Shown here: in pieces, positions 7,492 through 16,689 of the stretch
Numbering within the stretch: position 1 is the stretch's first letter
Layout: every line of letters begins with the position of its first letter
IMG/VR virus record: IMGVR_UViG_3300035698_014170
Coordinates: 23,341-87,340 of that record
Origin: a virus
Direction: 5' to 3' (one strand)
DNA length: 64,000 nucleotides
The notes under the pieces: model-generated
Told to the model about the DNA's origin: nothing
The model's input: the letters and a program-made list of their open reading frames with translations, nothing else
The model's database searches: none
Made by a program: the position numbers and the translations under genes

Positions 7492-9555
7492 ATGAGCAAT
7501 AGTGAAATTAATCCAGTTGATTTATTTGAATGTCTTGTAAATGATAACGGCATCAAAGTTTTTACCGAAGGCAAAGCAGAAATTGAAAATTCACTAGACC
7601 GGTTAGCTAAAGTTTCTGGTACAGAATTGTCAGATATTTGGTTAGTCGAAGTAGCAGGTAAGAAAGTTCCCGAAAGTAGACTAGACGTAATCGACGATAT
7701 AATGCATTCTAAATACAGTGCAGAATACGACAGTTATCTTAAAGGCGAAACTGGGTTAGCAGAAAGAAAAAATCGTTTCAAAAACTTAAGAATATCTGAA
7801 GCAGGATACAACAAAGGCGATACTGTTAAAGTCGTTAAAGATAGTGAATGGGGTCAATGGCTTGTCAAATATTATGAAAATGGTAAATATTCAGAAGATA
7901 AGACATCTTATCACGATGATAAAGAAGATGCAGAAGGAACAGCAGAGTTTACTCGTAAGAAAATTGCTACTGCTAACGAATCTACAGAATCAGAAGAAAC
8001 AGCTCCTGCTGAATTAATTGAAGAACCAGAATTAGACTCTGAAGATGTATCAATGGAAGACGGGGAAAAAACTCCTGATAAGAAAAAACAAGATGGTATG
8101 GACGAAGTGTCTGATAAAGAGTTGGAGCAACTTATTGATAAGAAAAACGAATCTACTGATTCGATGGATAATAGATTACAGAAAATGTTTACTGAGGATA
8201 AAATAGAAATTCTTCAAAAGAAAATTGATCGATTAAATGCTCAAGCAAAAGAAACAGATAGCCAGCAACAAGGTACTAGAAAATCAAGTCGAGGCTACGG
8301 ACTTCAAAATATGTACGGAGAGATAGATAAAGCAGAAAAGGAAATTGCTGTTCTAAAAAAAAGATTAGGAGAATCTATTAACGAATCTGTGCAAGAATTA
8401 ATAGGAGAAGTATCTGGTATAACACAGTTTGAACAGAAGATATTGAATTGGGCAATTGAAAACAATGTGATAGATAACGAATTTCCTTCTTATAATGACA
8501 TGATGTATGCAATTTCTCGTCATCCTAAAGCAGAAAAACAATCGTTGTCTTCTATAGGCGATAACGAAGTTCGATTAGCCGATAACGCGGACGTATCAGG
8601 AATGTATTTAAGATATATTTTAATGCCTAAAGCAAAAGAAGCTTTTAAACACAGTTACTCAGATACCGAATCTTGGTTTGATGTAGATAAAGAAGGCAAT
8701 CCTACTAAAGAATCTTTACATATTTGCAACGATTGTAGTAAGACGTTTAGGAGTAAACTTTCTGAGTGTACGCATTGTAAATCAAAAAACGTAGAAAAAA
8801 TAGTAGAAGAAATATCAGATCAACTAGCCTTAGGTACAAAGATTGAAATGGAACATACGGACGACAAAGAAGAAGCTGCTAAAATAGCAATTGACCATAT
8901 TCAAGAAGATCCTGATTATTATACAAAACTTAAAAAGATGGAAGCTGGCGGTTGTGACGAATCTAAAGTAAACGAATTTGACGACAATAAAGACGGATAT
9001 ACAGTAATTGCAAAAGGTATAGCAGATAAAGATTCAGCAGATGAACTTGCTAATACTCATCAAGCCACTGTTATACAAGACGAAGAAGATGAAAAGAAGT
9101 TCGCTGTAATCAAAAAGACAGACGAATCTAAAGTAAACGAAGACACTCGTAATACTGTGATTACAGCTTTTGATCCACATGGTTATAGTTTATCGGCTGA
9201 AGAAATAGATAAAGATACAGGCACTAGAACTCTTACTCTATCAAAAGGCGCCGAAGAATTAAAAATACAGATTATGCCTACTCAATCAGACGCATACGAA
9301 AGCAAAGTAAAGGAACGTGATCAAGGTAGTCCTCTTAATACTAATAAAATAGATTGGGGAGATAAGGAAGAGGTTCGAGAACTTTTCGTTGAGAATTTTG
9401 GCGAAGATTTTGATCCTGCTAATCTAGTAACAGTAGAAGACAACGATGTTAAAACAGCTGTATATATAGATTACAGTGGAAGAGTTGAATATTACTTTGT
9501 TTATTGGAACACTAATTATAATGATCTTCCTACTATTAAGAAGATAAATTTTTAA
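7492..9555 (+). CDS. Mosaic acidic virion protein with DESKVNE repeats
   Basis: 687 acidic residues, start after AAGGAACAATA. Modules in order: N-terminal helical part; GDTVKVVKDSEWGQWLVKYY region (about 108-165); Glu-rich coiled coil (about 165-300); FEQKILNWAIE block; a zinc ribbon CNDC..CTHC (about 418-440); EMEHTDDKEEAAKIAIDHI with EDPDYYTKL, the DUF5661 signature (about 460-485); then blocks bounded by DESKVNE at 489 and 544 and by YESKVKE at 602. V-N-E and V-K-E fit the prohead protease rule, as do I-S-E and L-I-G-E earlier. Inference: a second head cargo precursor, related in design but not in sequence to the gene at 1007. Confidence 0.6.
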   Translation: MSNSEINPVDLFECLVNDNGIKVFTEGKAEIENSLDRLAKVSGTELSDIWLVEVAGKKVPESRLDVIDDIMHSKYSAEYDSYLKGETGLAERKNRFKNLRISEAGYNKGDTVKVVKDSEWGQWLVKYYENGKYSEDKTSYHDDKEDAEGTAEFTRKKIATANESTESEETAPAELIEEPELDSEDVSMEDGEKTPDKKKQDGMDEVSDKELEQLIDKKNESTDSMDNRLQKMFTEDKIEILQKKIDRLNAQAKETDSQQQGTRKSSRGYGLQNMYGEIDKAEKEIAVLKKRLGESINESVQELIGEVSGITQFEQKILNWAIENNVIDNEFPSYNDMMYAISRHPKAEKQSLSSIGDNEVRLADNADVSGMYLRYILMPKAKEAFKHSYSDTESWFDVDKEGNPTKESLHICNDCSKTFRSKLSECTHCKSKNVEKIVEEISDQLALGTKIEMEHTDDKEEAAKIAIDHIQEDPDYYTKLKKMEAGGCDESKVNEFDDNKDGYTVIAKGIADKDSADELANTHQATVIQDEEDEKKFAVIKKTDESKVNEDTRNTVITAFDPHGYSLSAEEIDKDTGTRTLTLSKGAEELKIQIMPTQSDAYESKVKERDQGSPLNTNKIDWGDKEEVRELFVENFGEDFDPANLVTVEDNDVKTAVYIDYSGRVEYYFVYWNTNYNDLPTIKKINF
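8956..9141 (+). repeat. Two exact 21-bp repeats encoding DESKVNE
   Basis: GACGAATCTAAAGTAAACGA plus A is identical at 8956-8976 and 9121-9141, in frame, with a third diverged copy (YESKVKE) at 9295-9315. It parallels the NESIIKE repeats at 2447-3199 in a different gene. Confidence 0.85.
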
Positions 9556-9565
9556 TAGAAAGATA

Positions 9566-9883
9566 TTGATGCATTTATTTCACGATAGTTTAGATAACGA
9601 AGTTGATTTAGATAACTTAGCTACTTATCCTGCTGAATGGTATAGGTTAACTGCTTACGAATTATTCGATATGGCTTGGGCGGAAGCAGGTAAATCATTA
9701 ATTTATATGAAATATTTTTATCCTAATTTTGATTGGTCCGGACAAGACGAAAACGTAAATATATTATGTATAGAATTACGAGATAATTATAAAGAACGTT
9801 TTTGTGACGATACTCCAGAAAATCGTTTATGGTTTATGAGTTGGATTTTTAGATTTCAAACTGAGGTAGAAAATCAATGTTAG
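9566..9883 (+). CDS. Hypothetical protein, 105 aa
   Basis: A start at 9566 or at the adjacent ATG codon at 9569 is possible; AGAAAGATATTG lies upstream. Trp/Tyr-rich acidic protein (EWYRLTAYELFDMAWAEAGK). No family recognised. It overlaps the transglycosylase gene start by 7 bp. Confidence 0.6.
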   Translation: MMHLFHDSLDNEVDLDNLATYPAEWYRLTAYELFDMAWAEAGKSLIYMKYFYPNFDWSGQDENVNILCIELRDNYKERFCDDTPENRLWFMSWIFRFQTEVENQC

Positions 9884-10494
9884 AACTTTTAGAACAACTT
9901 ATAAAAGAACAAGATGTCATTATGAATGAATTAAGTGGTAAAGGATTTAAAAAAGCTTTAGCCACTGGTATAGTAGGAGCATCTACTGTATTAGGCGGAT
10001 TACAAAATACTGCACAGGCATCCCCTCCTTCCGACGCTAAACCAATATATAATCAGCCGAGTTACTCGGCACCTTTACATAAAGATGTGTCAAAGGTATC
10101 TGCCGGTGCAGTAATTATTAAACTCGATCCAATATGGAGAATTGAATCTTCTAGAGGAAAAAATCTTTGGAATAAAAGGACAAGAGCAAGAGGACATTTT
10201 CAATTTGTTGAAAAGACATGGAACGAATGTGTAAAAAGAATGGGTAAGGATTGGGATTGGTGGACTGATTCGATGGATTACAAAAAAAGCAGTCAAGTCG
10301 CTGATTATTATTTAAACAAAAGAATTCCTCAGATGATAAGGTATTATAAAATTCCTGATACAATCGAAACAAGAATAGGTGCGTATAACTGGGGAATCGG
10401 AAATACGTTAAAAAGTTATAGGAAATACGGCGATAATTGGTTACAACATTCTACAAAAGAGACTATAGATTACGTAAGAAAGTATAAATTGTAA
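9877..10494 (+). CDS. Lytic transglycosylase (SLT fold), probably virion-associated
   Basis: 205 residues. The C-terminal domain has the SLT/lysozyme-like signature: ESSRG with the catalytic Glu (about residue 89), ARGHFQFVEKTW, and GAYNWGIGN in place of the usual AYNAG. It cleaves the glycan strand of peptidoglycan. The N-terminus starts MLELLEQLIKEQD, an amphipathic leader ending I-K-E like other proteins here, followed by a hydrophobic stretch (ALATGIVGASTVLGGL) and AQA-S, which resembles a signal peptide and cleavage site. Inference: packed in the virion or exported, acting on the wall during entry. Confidence 0.8.
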   Translation: MLELLEQLIKEQDVIMNELSGKGFKKALATGIVGASTVLGGLQNTAQASPPSDAKPIYNQPSYSAPLHKDVSKVSAGAVIIKLDPIWRIESSRGKNLWNKRTRARGHFQFVEKTWNECVKRMGKDWDWWTDSMDYKKSSQVADYYLNKRIPQMIRYYKIPDTIETRIGAYNWGIGNTLKSYRKYGDNWLQHSTKETIDYVRKYKL

Positions 10495-11820
10495 ATGAAA
10501 AAACTAATAGAACACTTAATAAAAATTCAAGAAACTTTTGATAGAAAAACTATAGTTGCTATCAATAAAGTTTATAAAGACCACGAAAGAAGACTAGATC
10601 CAGATTCTGAACAAGTGAAAACTGCACTTCAAGGCTTAAAAAGTTATTACATTAATTATATTGATTGGTGGGCACAAGGACACGGAAAAAACGAATCTTT
10701 TAAATTAAAAATGGCTTATACTAAAAGATTAGAAGAAATACAAGATAGTTTACAGTCGGGAGATATCAAAGCTCAAATTATTGCATTAGATAATGCTATA
10801 AATCAATGGCATATCGATTTTCCAGTAATCGAACATTTAAGAATGGAATTAGAAAATTTAGAAGAAGATGATATTTTAAGTAGTGAAATCGAACATGTAA
10901 TAGACGATACATACGATATATTACGATCGTTAGGACGATTACCTAAAAAAAGTCCTTATGTTCTTGAATCTACAATTGATTTTCCTCGTAAAGAACTTTG
11001 TCCGGCTATTTGGTTAAAAGAAAATAATAGATATGTTATTAAACCGGAAGTTAAGGAAATTATCTTTAATTTATTATCAGAATACGGTATAATAAATGTA
11101 ATAGAGATAGCAGAAGAAATTCATATAACTGGATCAATCGGCACCGCCCAATATCTTGACGATACTGATATCGACGTACATGTTGTAGCAGATGCTAGTA
11201 AAATTGAAAACGCCGAAAATGTTCAAAAAGATATATTTAAATACTTTAGGAAAGAAGAAAACACTGTTTATATCGATCAGCACCCTATAGAAGTTTATTT
11301 ACAATTTGATCCAAAGCAAGAACTTCTTTCTGATGCTGTTTATAATTTGATAGACGATAAATGGATAATAGGTCCTAAAATTGTACCTGCTAGTTACGAT
11401 CCTTATGAAGATTTTAGTGATGTACTTCAAGATGTAAAAGATTTAGCAGGTGAAGCAGATAAAGAATTTGGCGAATTAAAAAGAGATGCCGTTGATTACA
11501 GTATAATAAGTAAAGCAATTGAAAATTTAGACGGAGCCGATCAAAAAGCTCTTCTTACTAAATTGAAAGATAAACTTTATGAAATAGAAAACGATATAAG
11601 TAAATTAAAAGGTCTTAAAAAGAATTGGATTCAAATGCGTAGAAACTCTTCCAAAGGAGATGGTAAAACTCTTACTTGGAGAGAAGACAATGCAAAATTC
11701 AAATATTTGCAGCGATATCATTATATGAAAACAATTTCAAAACTTGAGCAAATACTTAGTGATAATAAAATAGAACCAGAAGAATTAAATACTATTCGTC
11801 AGATGATGGGAAGTAATTAA
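10495..11820 (+). CDS. Nucleotidyltransferase-fold protein
   Basis: 441 residues. Residues about 205-265 carry the nucleotidyltransferase pattern: TGSIGTAQYL, then DDTDIDVHV (the paired D-x-D metal ligands) and IEVYLQF as a third-acid strand. Flanks are helical. The first residues (MKKLIEHLIKIQETF) are an amphipathic leader like its neighbours. The substrate is unknown. ATG directly follows the transglycosylase stop, and TAATG overlaps the next gene. In a cargo region, it could be a protein injected with DNA. Confidence 0.65.
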   Translation: MKKLIEHLIKIQETFDRKTIVAINKVYKDHERRLDPDSEQVKTALQGLKSYYINYIDWWAQGHGKNESFKLKMAYTKRLEEIQDSLQSGDIKAQIIALDNAINQWHIDFPVIEHLRMELENLEEDDILSSEIEHVIDDTYDILRSLGRLPKKSPYVLESTIDFPRKELCPAIWLKENNRYVIKPEVKEIIFNLLSEYGIINVIEIAEEIHITGSIGTAQYLDDTDIDVHVVADASKIENAENVQKDIFKYFRKEENTVYIDQHPIEVYLQFDPKQELLSDAVYNLIDDKWIIGPKIVPASYDPYEDFSDVLQDVKDLAGEADKEFGELKRDAVDYSIISKAIENLDGADQKALLTKLKDKLYEIENDISKLKGLKKNWIQMRRNSSKGDGKTLTWREDNAKFKYLQRYHYMKTISKLEQILSDNKIEPEELNTIRQMMGSN

Positions 11821-12296
11821 TGAGTAAGATGATACCTCAAAGATCAATTGATGCACTACGTGCCCAGATTAACGTATCGTTAGCGAATTTTGGGATTGAC
11901 TGTGATCTATATGTTCCGACAAACCTTGCTACTACTGAAATCGACGATATTTATCAAGCCCCTGCTGATTATGTATTTGATCATTATACAACTACTTGTT
12001 TTATTGAATGGAACCCTAATATTTTTAGACTAAAAGCTAGGGGGCTTTACGTAGACGGCGAATTACCTATTATTGTGTATATCCCTTATAAAGCTACTGA
12101 TGATAGTAACGAAGAAGTAGACGTAGATGTATTAAGACATAGTTATATATCAATTGATCCTCAGTTTATTCCAGATGATTATGAAGGTGCTGAGGAATTT
12201 GAATTAGTTGACATAATCGTAGACAAATTTCATGATGCTGCGATTGTAAAATCATTTAAAGCAGTTCCAAGGAGATATGAAGATGCTTCTGGATAA
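11820..12296 (+). CDS. Putative neck / head-completion protein
   Basis: 158 residues, MSKMIPQRSIDALRAQINVS..., a beta-rich protein of the size of head-completion or neck proteins. No motif confirms this. Position between the head-cargo block and the tail block is the only functional clue. Confidence 0.55.
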   Translation: MSKMIPQRSIDALRAQINVSLANFGIDCDLYVPTNLATTEIDDIYQAPADYVFDHYTTTCFIEWNPNIFRLKARGLYVDGELPIIVYIPYKATDDSNEEVDVDVLRHSYISIDPQFIPDDYEGAEEFELVDIIVDKFHDAAIVKSFKAVPRRYEDASG

Positions 12297-12307
12297 AGGA
12301 AAAGAAA

Positions 12308-12508
12308 ATGATAGTAGACAAAATTGTAAATACATCTTTTGGAAATGTCGAAATACGTTTAATAGATAAAACTTTGGTAAACATAAAACCAAACGAAGCT
12401 TTAGAAAAAGTAGATGTATTTAATGTAAATGAGCTTATTTCAAACGGTAATTTATTGATTGATTTAGGTGAAGACGGATTAAAATTCAGAACAGGTAAAA
12501 GGAGCTAA
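12308..12508 (+). CDS. Small hypothetical protein, 66 aa
   Basis: Good ribosome-binding site AAAGGAAAAGAAA. Beta-rich (MIVDKIVNTSFGNVEIRLID). It looks distantly like the next gene product, which has a similar size and a matching 'PxE..E..DV.N...L' stretch; the pair may be a tandem duplication. Confidence 0.6.
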   Translation: MIVDKIVNTSFGNVEIRLIDKTLVNIKPNEALEKVDVFNVNELISNGNLLIDLGEDGLKFRTGKRS

Positions 12509-12510
12509 TT

Positions 12511-12717
12511 ATGAGAGTATCAAATATTAAAAACGTATCAAAAAAAGGTGTTACGCTTAAGACGGTTAGTAAGATGGAAATATTTTTACCGCCGGAGCAA
12601 GAATTTGAGGATATAGATGTGACTAATTTAAAAAAGCTAGGTGAAAAGGTGTCTTATGTTTCGGATTTAACAGAAGTAAATCGTGGGAAAAGGGGTAGAG
12701 CTGTTCTTCATAGCTAA
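12511..12717 (+). CDS. Small hypothetical protein, 68 aa
   Basis: Ribosome-binding site AAAGGAGCTAATT. Pattern LPPEQEFEDIDVTNLKKLG parallels IKPNEALEKVDVFNVNELI in the previous product. Probably a structural small protein of the neck or tail junction by position. No family named. Confidence 0.6.
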   Translation: MRVSNIKNVSKKGVTLKTVSKMEIFLPPEQEFEDIDVTNLKKLGEKVSYVSDLTEVNRGKRGRAVLHS

Positions 12718-12836
12718 TTCACAATATATACATTGATTTAGTTTTTATCTTTTAACAGATTGAAAAATTAATAAAGCCATATTCGTCCTTATACTTAATT
12801 AATATACTATACTAATTTTAAAGAAACAAAAATAAC

Positions 12837-13115
12837 ATGAAAAAATTGAAAAAAATTGAAACTTTATCTGAGTTTAAAAATTATTCTCAATTGTTAGCCG
12901 CTCACCGTATATTAGGCGAATATTTAAATTTAAAAGAAGTTTTAGCAGAAATTCGGGATAACACATCTTGTAATTTTTCTAAAATAGAACCAGAATCATT
13001 TGCAGAAGGATGGATTAAAGAAAACGTTATTACAAAAGACAAAGATTGGCCGGATAACGTATTCAAATATTTTATGGAACTTTTTGTAGGTTATAATCAT
13101 AATCAAGAGGAATAA
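12837..13115 (+). CDS. Hypothetical protein, 92 aa
   Basis: MKKLKKIETLSEFKNYSQLL..., helical, after a 119-bp AT-rich gap with possible but weak promoter boxes. The start has no clear ribosome-binding site. Two bases separate it from the gp15-like gene. Confidence 0.6.
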   Translation: MKKLKKIETLSEFKNYSQLLAAHRILGEYLNLKEVLAEIRDNTSCNFSKIEPESFAEGWIKENVITKDKDWPDNVFKYFMELFVGYNHNQEE

Positions 13116-13117
13116 AA

Positions 13118-14035
13118 TTGTCTAGTTTTCTTAAAACAATTGATATAAGTATAAGAACCGCTTTATTCGATAAGTTCGGAGATCTCCTAGATCTTATTGA
13201 TGTAAACAGAGGTGTTCTTCTTTATCCAAAAGAAATAGCTTTTAGAATGATATCTGAGAAGAAGGGGAAGTCTATCTCTGAATTTATAAATGTTTGGAGA
13301 ACAAGGACTGCGCCTTCGTGGAAGAGACAAAGAACTCCTGTAGCTCGCCGAGGAATGACAATGGATTATACCGACAGTACAGGTACTAATACCACTGTTG
13401 TTAAAGCAATGCCAGTCGATTTAGAGTATAATGTTTGGTTTTGGACAAAAGATATTGAGAATCTTAATCTTATAGCAGAGAAATACCTTTTTTGGCAGCA
13501 GGATAATCCCAACCTCAATTTATATTATAATACTGATTATCCTGCTGACCTTGATTTACATTTTGGTGAAATGGTAGACGAATCAAATGTTCCTAATATG
13601 TTAGATCGTGGTAACCATTTCTGCATGCGAGTACCGATTACAATAGATGGTTGGATATTTGCAAGTGATGATACATCCAAGGTTATTCAAAAAATTGAGA
13701 TGGTTTTATATGATTCTCAAAATTTAACAGATTATAAAGAATGTATATACGAAGCAGATGAATATGATTCAGATACTGAAGCTGCTTTAAGATTATACGA
13801 AGAGCACATGTTTGGAATATTAGCAGTAGACGTTGATAAAAGTACATTTACTGTAAACAGGGCATCTGCTGACGAATTTGTAGTAGATAGTACTCTTTAT
13901 ATCGATGACAGTACTGGAAACGACGGAGTTTACACAATTGTATCCGCAGTAGACGGAGCTGATAATACAGTAGTAACAGTATTAGAAGAAATCGAAGACA
14001 GTACTGTTGACGGAAATATTAGCATAAAAATATAA
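13118..14035 (+). CDS. Tail terminator / sheath stabiliser, T4 gp15-like
   Basis: 305 residues; the start is TTG behind GAGGAATAAAA. The layout resembles T4 gp15: a basic stretch (RTRTAPSWKRQRTPVARRG), PVDLEYNVWFWTKDIENLNL with a following EKYLFW, DLDLHFGEM, and MRVPITIDGWIF before the C-terminal extension. In T4 this protein caps the tail tube and sheath and joins the head. Its position directly before the sheath gene supports the call. Recognition is by pattern and not by a decisive motif. The C-terminal 70 residues look like a repeated-strand add-on. Confidence 0.5.
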   Translation: MSSFLKTIDISIRTALFDKFGDLLDLIDVNRGVLLYPKEIAFRMISEKKGKSISEFINVWRTRTAPSWKRQRTPVARRGMTMDYTDSTGTNTTVVKAMPVDLEYNVWFWTKDIENLNLIAEKYLFWQQDNPNLNLYYNTDYPADLDLHFGEMVDESNVPNMLDRGNHFCMRVPITIDGWIFASDDTSKVIQKIEMVLYDSQNLTDYKECIYEADEYDSDTEAALRLYEEHMFGILAVDVDKSTFTVNRASADEFVVDSTLYIDDSTGNDGVYTIVSAVDGADNTVVTVLEEIEDSTVDGNISIKI

Positions 14036-14063
14036 AATAATTTTTGAATTTGGAGAACAAATA

Positions 14064-14954
14064 ATGGGAACTTATCTTAGCGCTGGCGTATATAGTAAAG
14101 AAAAAGATTTATCACAAATAGTACTGAATATTGCTACTACTACTACTGCTGCGTTATGTGGTTGGTCGCCAAAAGGTGACGTAGACGATATCAAACTTAT
14201 TACAAACCAACAGCAATTTATAGAGGAATACGGCAAACCCGTTAATACATCGGGGAACTATTTTCATTATACTGCTTTAGCTTTTCTTGAGAAAGGTAAT
14301 AAGCTTTGGTGTAAAAGAGTAGAAGAAGACGCAGAGTATGGCGGGTATGGAATTAGTAATGCTGTTCTTGCTGGAACGAACGAAACATTTAGTGACATAT
14401 CTAACGATTTTGATGCAATCATGGATAGCGGATATGCAGGTTCTTTAACGGACGCAGATTGTTTATTCATGATTATGGGTAAAGATCCTGGCGTTTGGAA
14501 TGCAAGAATAAGTGTAGCAGTCGATAAACTAGTGAATACTACGGAAAGTTGGGATACTGGAGCTCCTACAGCAGTAGCAGATGCAATTGTTCCAGCCGAA
14601 GTAGATCAGTATACATTTAGAATTAAAGTGTACTGGGAAAACGACGATGGAGATGACGAATTAGTCGAAACATGGGTAGTTTCTAGAAAACATAAAATTA
14701 ACGGTTACGGCAAACAACTTTATCTTGAAGATAGAATTAACGGCTACAGTGAGTATATTTATGTACAGGACAATACTGCACTTGCTGATACTCGAATGCC
14801 AGATGGTTTTACCACTCAAGTTAATTTAGGAGCAGGATCTGACGGTACTGCTTATGCTTCTCTTGCTAAAACAGTTATAGCAGGTGCATCTGCCACAAGT
14901 ACAGGTTGGTATGCTTTTCAAATCCAGCAGTTGTCGATATCAGAATTTTGTTAA
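14064..14954 (+). CDS. Tail sheath protein, N-terminal part (frameshift)
   Basis: MGTYLSAGVYSKEKDLSQIV is a typical sheath N-terminus, followed by LCGWSPKGDVDD and the FIEEYGKP region. Good ribosome-binding site (GGAGAACAAATA). The frame fails after TGWYAF at TTTT 14915-14918; adding one T continues as SNPAVVDIRILLNGG in the next ORF, exactly the expected sheath sequence. Full gene 14064-15790, about 575 residues. Contractile tails cannot work without sheath, so a sequence error is most likely, a programmed -1 shift less so. Confidence 0.9.
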   Translation: MGTYLSAGVYSKEKDLSQIVLNIATTTTAALCGWSPKGDVDDIKLITNQQQFIEEYGKPVNTSGNYFHYTALAFLEKGNKLWCKRVEEDAEYGGYGISNAVLAGTNETFSDISNDFDAIMDSGYAGSLTDADCLFMIMGKDPGVWNARISVAVDKLVNTTESWDTGAPTAVADAIVPAEVDQYTFRIKVYWENDDGDDELVETWVVSRKHKINGYGKQLYLEDRINGYSEYIYVQDNTALADTRMPDGFTTQVNLGAGSDGTAYASLAKTVIAGASATSTGWYAFQIQQLSISEFC

Positions 14955-15790
14955 ACGGCGGAGAAACTGGTGACGGTGTAACTACTGCTGTTCAAGATGC
15001 AATGTTAGCAATAGCAGAAGCAAGAGCAGATTGTATTGCAATAATGGATATGGATTACGATGAGATGGGTGCAGGTGTAGACGATGCTATTACTTGGCGG
15101 AAGACTGTTAATAACATGAATTCAAGTTACGCAGCACTTTATGCTCCTTGGGTTAGAATAAACGATCCTTATAATGATGTATTAATGTACGTACCGCCAT
15201 CAGGATATGTAGGAGCCCAATTTGCTTATAATGATTATGTTGCACAACCTTGGAATGCTCCAGCAGGTTTTAATCGAGGAATGTTAAATATTGTATCTGT
15301 GCAAGACATATTTACAGAAGGCGAAAGAGATGTTTTATATGAGGCTCAGATTAATCCTATTCAAACGTTCAGAGGCGAAGGCGACGCAATCTGGGGTCAA
15401 AAGACAATGCAGACAAAATCTTCTGCTCTTAGTCGTGTAAATGTACGTAGATTACTTATCGTAATTGAAAAGGCGATGGCTATTAGTCTTAGACCGTTTG
15501 TATTCGAAAACAATAGTGAGTTAACTAGATTTAGAATTGAAGCTATGTTGATCGAATACTTAGATCTTTTATCTTCACAAGGTGCTTTCCAAACAGAAGC
15601 AGGCGATAACGGATATCTAGTTGTTGTAGATACTACTAACAACACAACAGCAGTAATAGATAGGAATGAGCTTAAAGTTTCGGTTTTTGTGAAACCTGCG
15701 AGAACGGCAGAATTTCTTGAACTCTCTACGGTTGTTACCAGTTCTGGGGCCAGCTTTGATGAGCTCACTTCTCGTGGAGCTTTACTGTAA
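14906..15790 (+). CDS. Tail sheath protein, C-terminal part
   Basis: Continuation of the sheath in the -1 frame from about 14919: VVDIRILLNGGETGDGV, the MDMDYDEM region, and the conserved sheath C-terminus with QTFRGEGDAIWGQKTM, SRVNVRRLLIVIEKAM, and VKPARTAEFLELSTVV. The nominal ATG/GTG at 14906 is not a real start. Stop overlaps the homing endonuclease start (TAATG). Confidence 0.9.
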   Translation: MVCFSNPAVVDIRILLNGGETGDGVTTAVQDAMLAIAEARADCIAIMDMDYDEMGAGVDDAITWRKTVNNMNSSYAALYAPWVRINDPYNDVLMYVPPSGYVGAQFAYNDYVAQPWNAPAGFNRGMLNIVSVQDIFTEGERDVLYEAQINPIQTFRGEGDAIWGQKTMQTKSSALSRVNVRRLLIVIEKAMAISLRPFVFENNSELTRFRIEAMLIEYLDLLSSQGAFQTEAGDNGYLVVVDTTNNTTAVIDRNELKVSVFVKPARTAEFLELSTVVTSSGASFDELTSRGALL

Positions 15791-16689
15791 TGAGTGTTAA
15801 AAAGAAACGAAAATCTTGGACTAAGGAAGCTTTAGAAAAACGAAGTCTAACTATCCGAAATAAATATAAAAACGGATATGTTTCTCCTTTGTTAGGTTCT
15901 ACTTCAGCAAAGTTAGGAAAAACTTACGAAGAGATTTATGGTGTAGATCAAGCTTTAGAATTAAAACAACGGTTACATAAATCACATATAGGCATTTCGA
16001 CGTCTCGTAAAGGAAAAACTTACGAAGAGATTTATACCCTTGAAACAGCTAACAGATTTAAGAAACGAATGGTCGAAAACAATCCTTCTAAAGCTCGTAT
16101 AGGTAAAACACATAAAGAGTTTTTTGGAATTGAAAAAGCTAAGGAAATAAGTAAGTTAATTAGTAAAAGTAGAAAAGGGAAAACTTACGAAGAGATTTAT
16201 GGAGTTAAACAAGCTACTAAACTAAAAGAAAACTTGCGAAAGAAACAAAAAGCTTGTTGGGCTAACGTAGATTATAAGGAATGGCACGGGAAATTAACAG
16301 CAAAATCTCAACATGTAAAGCCTAACAAACCCGAAACCATTTTATTAAATCTTCTCAATATAGTTCTTCCAAATCAATATGAATTTGTAGGGGACGGCGA
16401 AGTGTGGATCAACGGAAAGAATCCTGATTTTATTAATGTAAACGGCCAGAAGAAATTAATAGAGATGTTTGGCGATCATTGGCATTCAGAGGAAATTCAA
16501 GGCGTTCCAACAGAACAACATGTGAAGGAACGTAAACTAATTTTTTTCAATCGTGGATATGAAACTCTCATTATTTGGGAACATGAATTAAAAGATTTAA
16601 AAACTGTAACTAATAAAGTATTAAAATTTAATAAAGGAACCAAAAATGTCAGACATGTCGATAAATTCGCTCAAGAACAGTTTAACTAA
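15790..16689 (+). CDS. Homing endonuclease (NUMOD3 repeats plus Vsr-like nuclease)
   Basis: 299 residues inserted between sheath and tube genes. The N-terminal half has four NUMOD3-type DNA-binding repeats; three contain GKTYEEIY encoded by nearly identical DNA at 15916, 16014 and 16180, and the fourth reads GKTHKEFFG. The C-terminal domain has the Vsr/PD-(D/E)XK layout: KPETILLNLL, FVGDGEVWINGKNPDF, KKLIEMFGDHWH, and GYETLIIWEHEL. It makes a site-specific double-strand break that drives its own spread. The end overlaps the tube gene by 44 bp. Free-standing mobile gene. Confidence 0.88.
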   Translation: MSVKKKRKSWTKEALEKRSLTIRNKYKNGYVSPLLGSTSAKLGKTYEEIYGVDQALELKQRLHKSHIGISTSRKGKTYEEIYTLETANRFKKRMVENNPSKARIGKTHKEFFGIEKAKEISKLISKSRKGKTYEEIYGVKQATKLKENLRKKQKACWANVDYKEWHGKLTAKSQHVKPNKPETILLNLLNIVLPNQYEFVGDGEVWINGKNPDFINVNGQKKLIEMFGDHWHSEEIQGVPTEQHVKERKLIFFNRGYETLIIWEHELKDLKTVTNKVLKFNKGTKNVRHVDKFAQEQFN

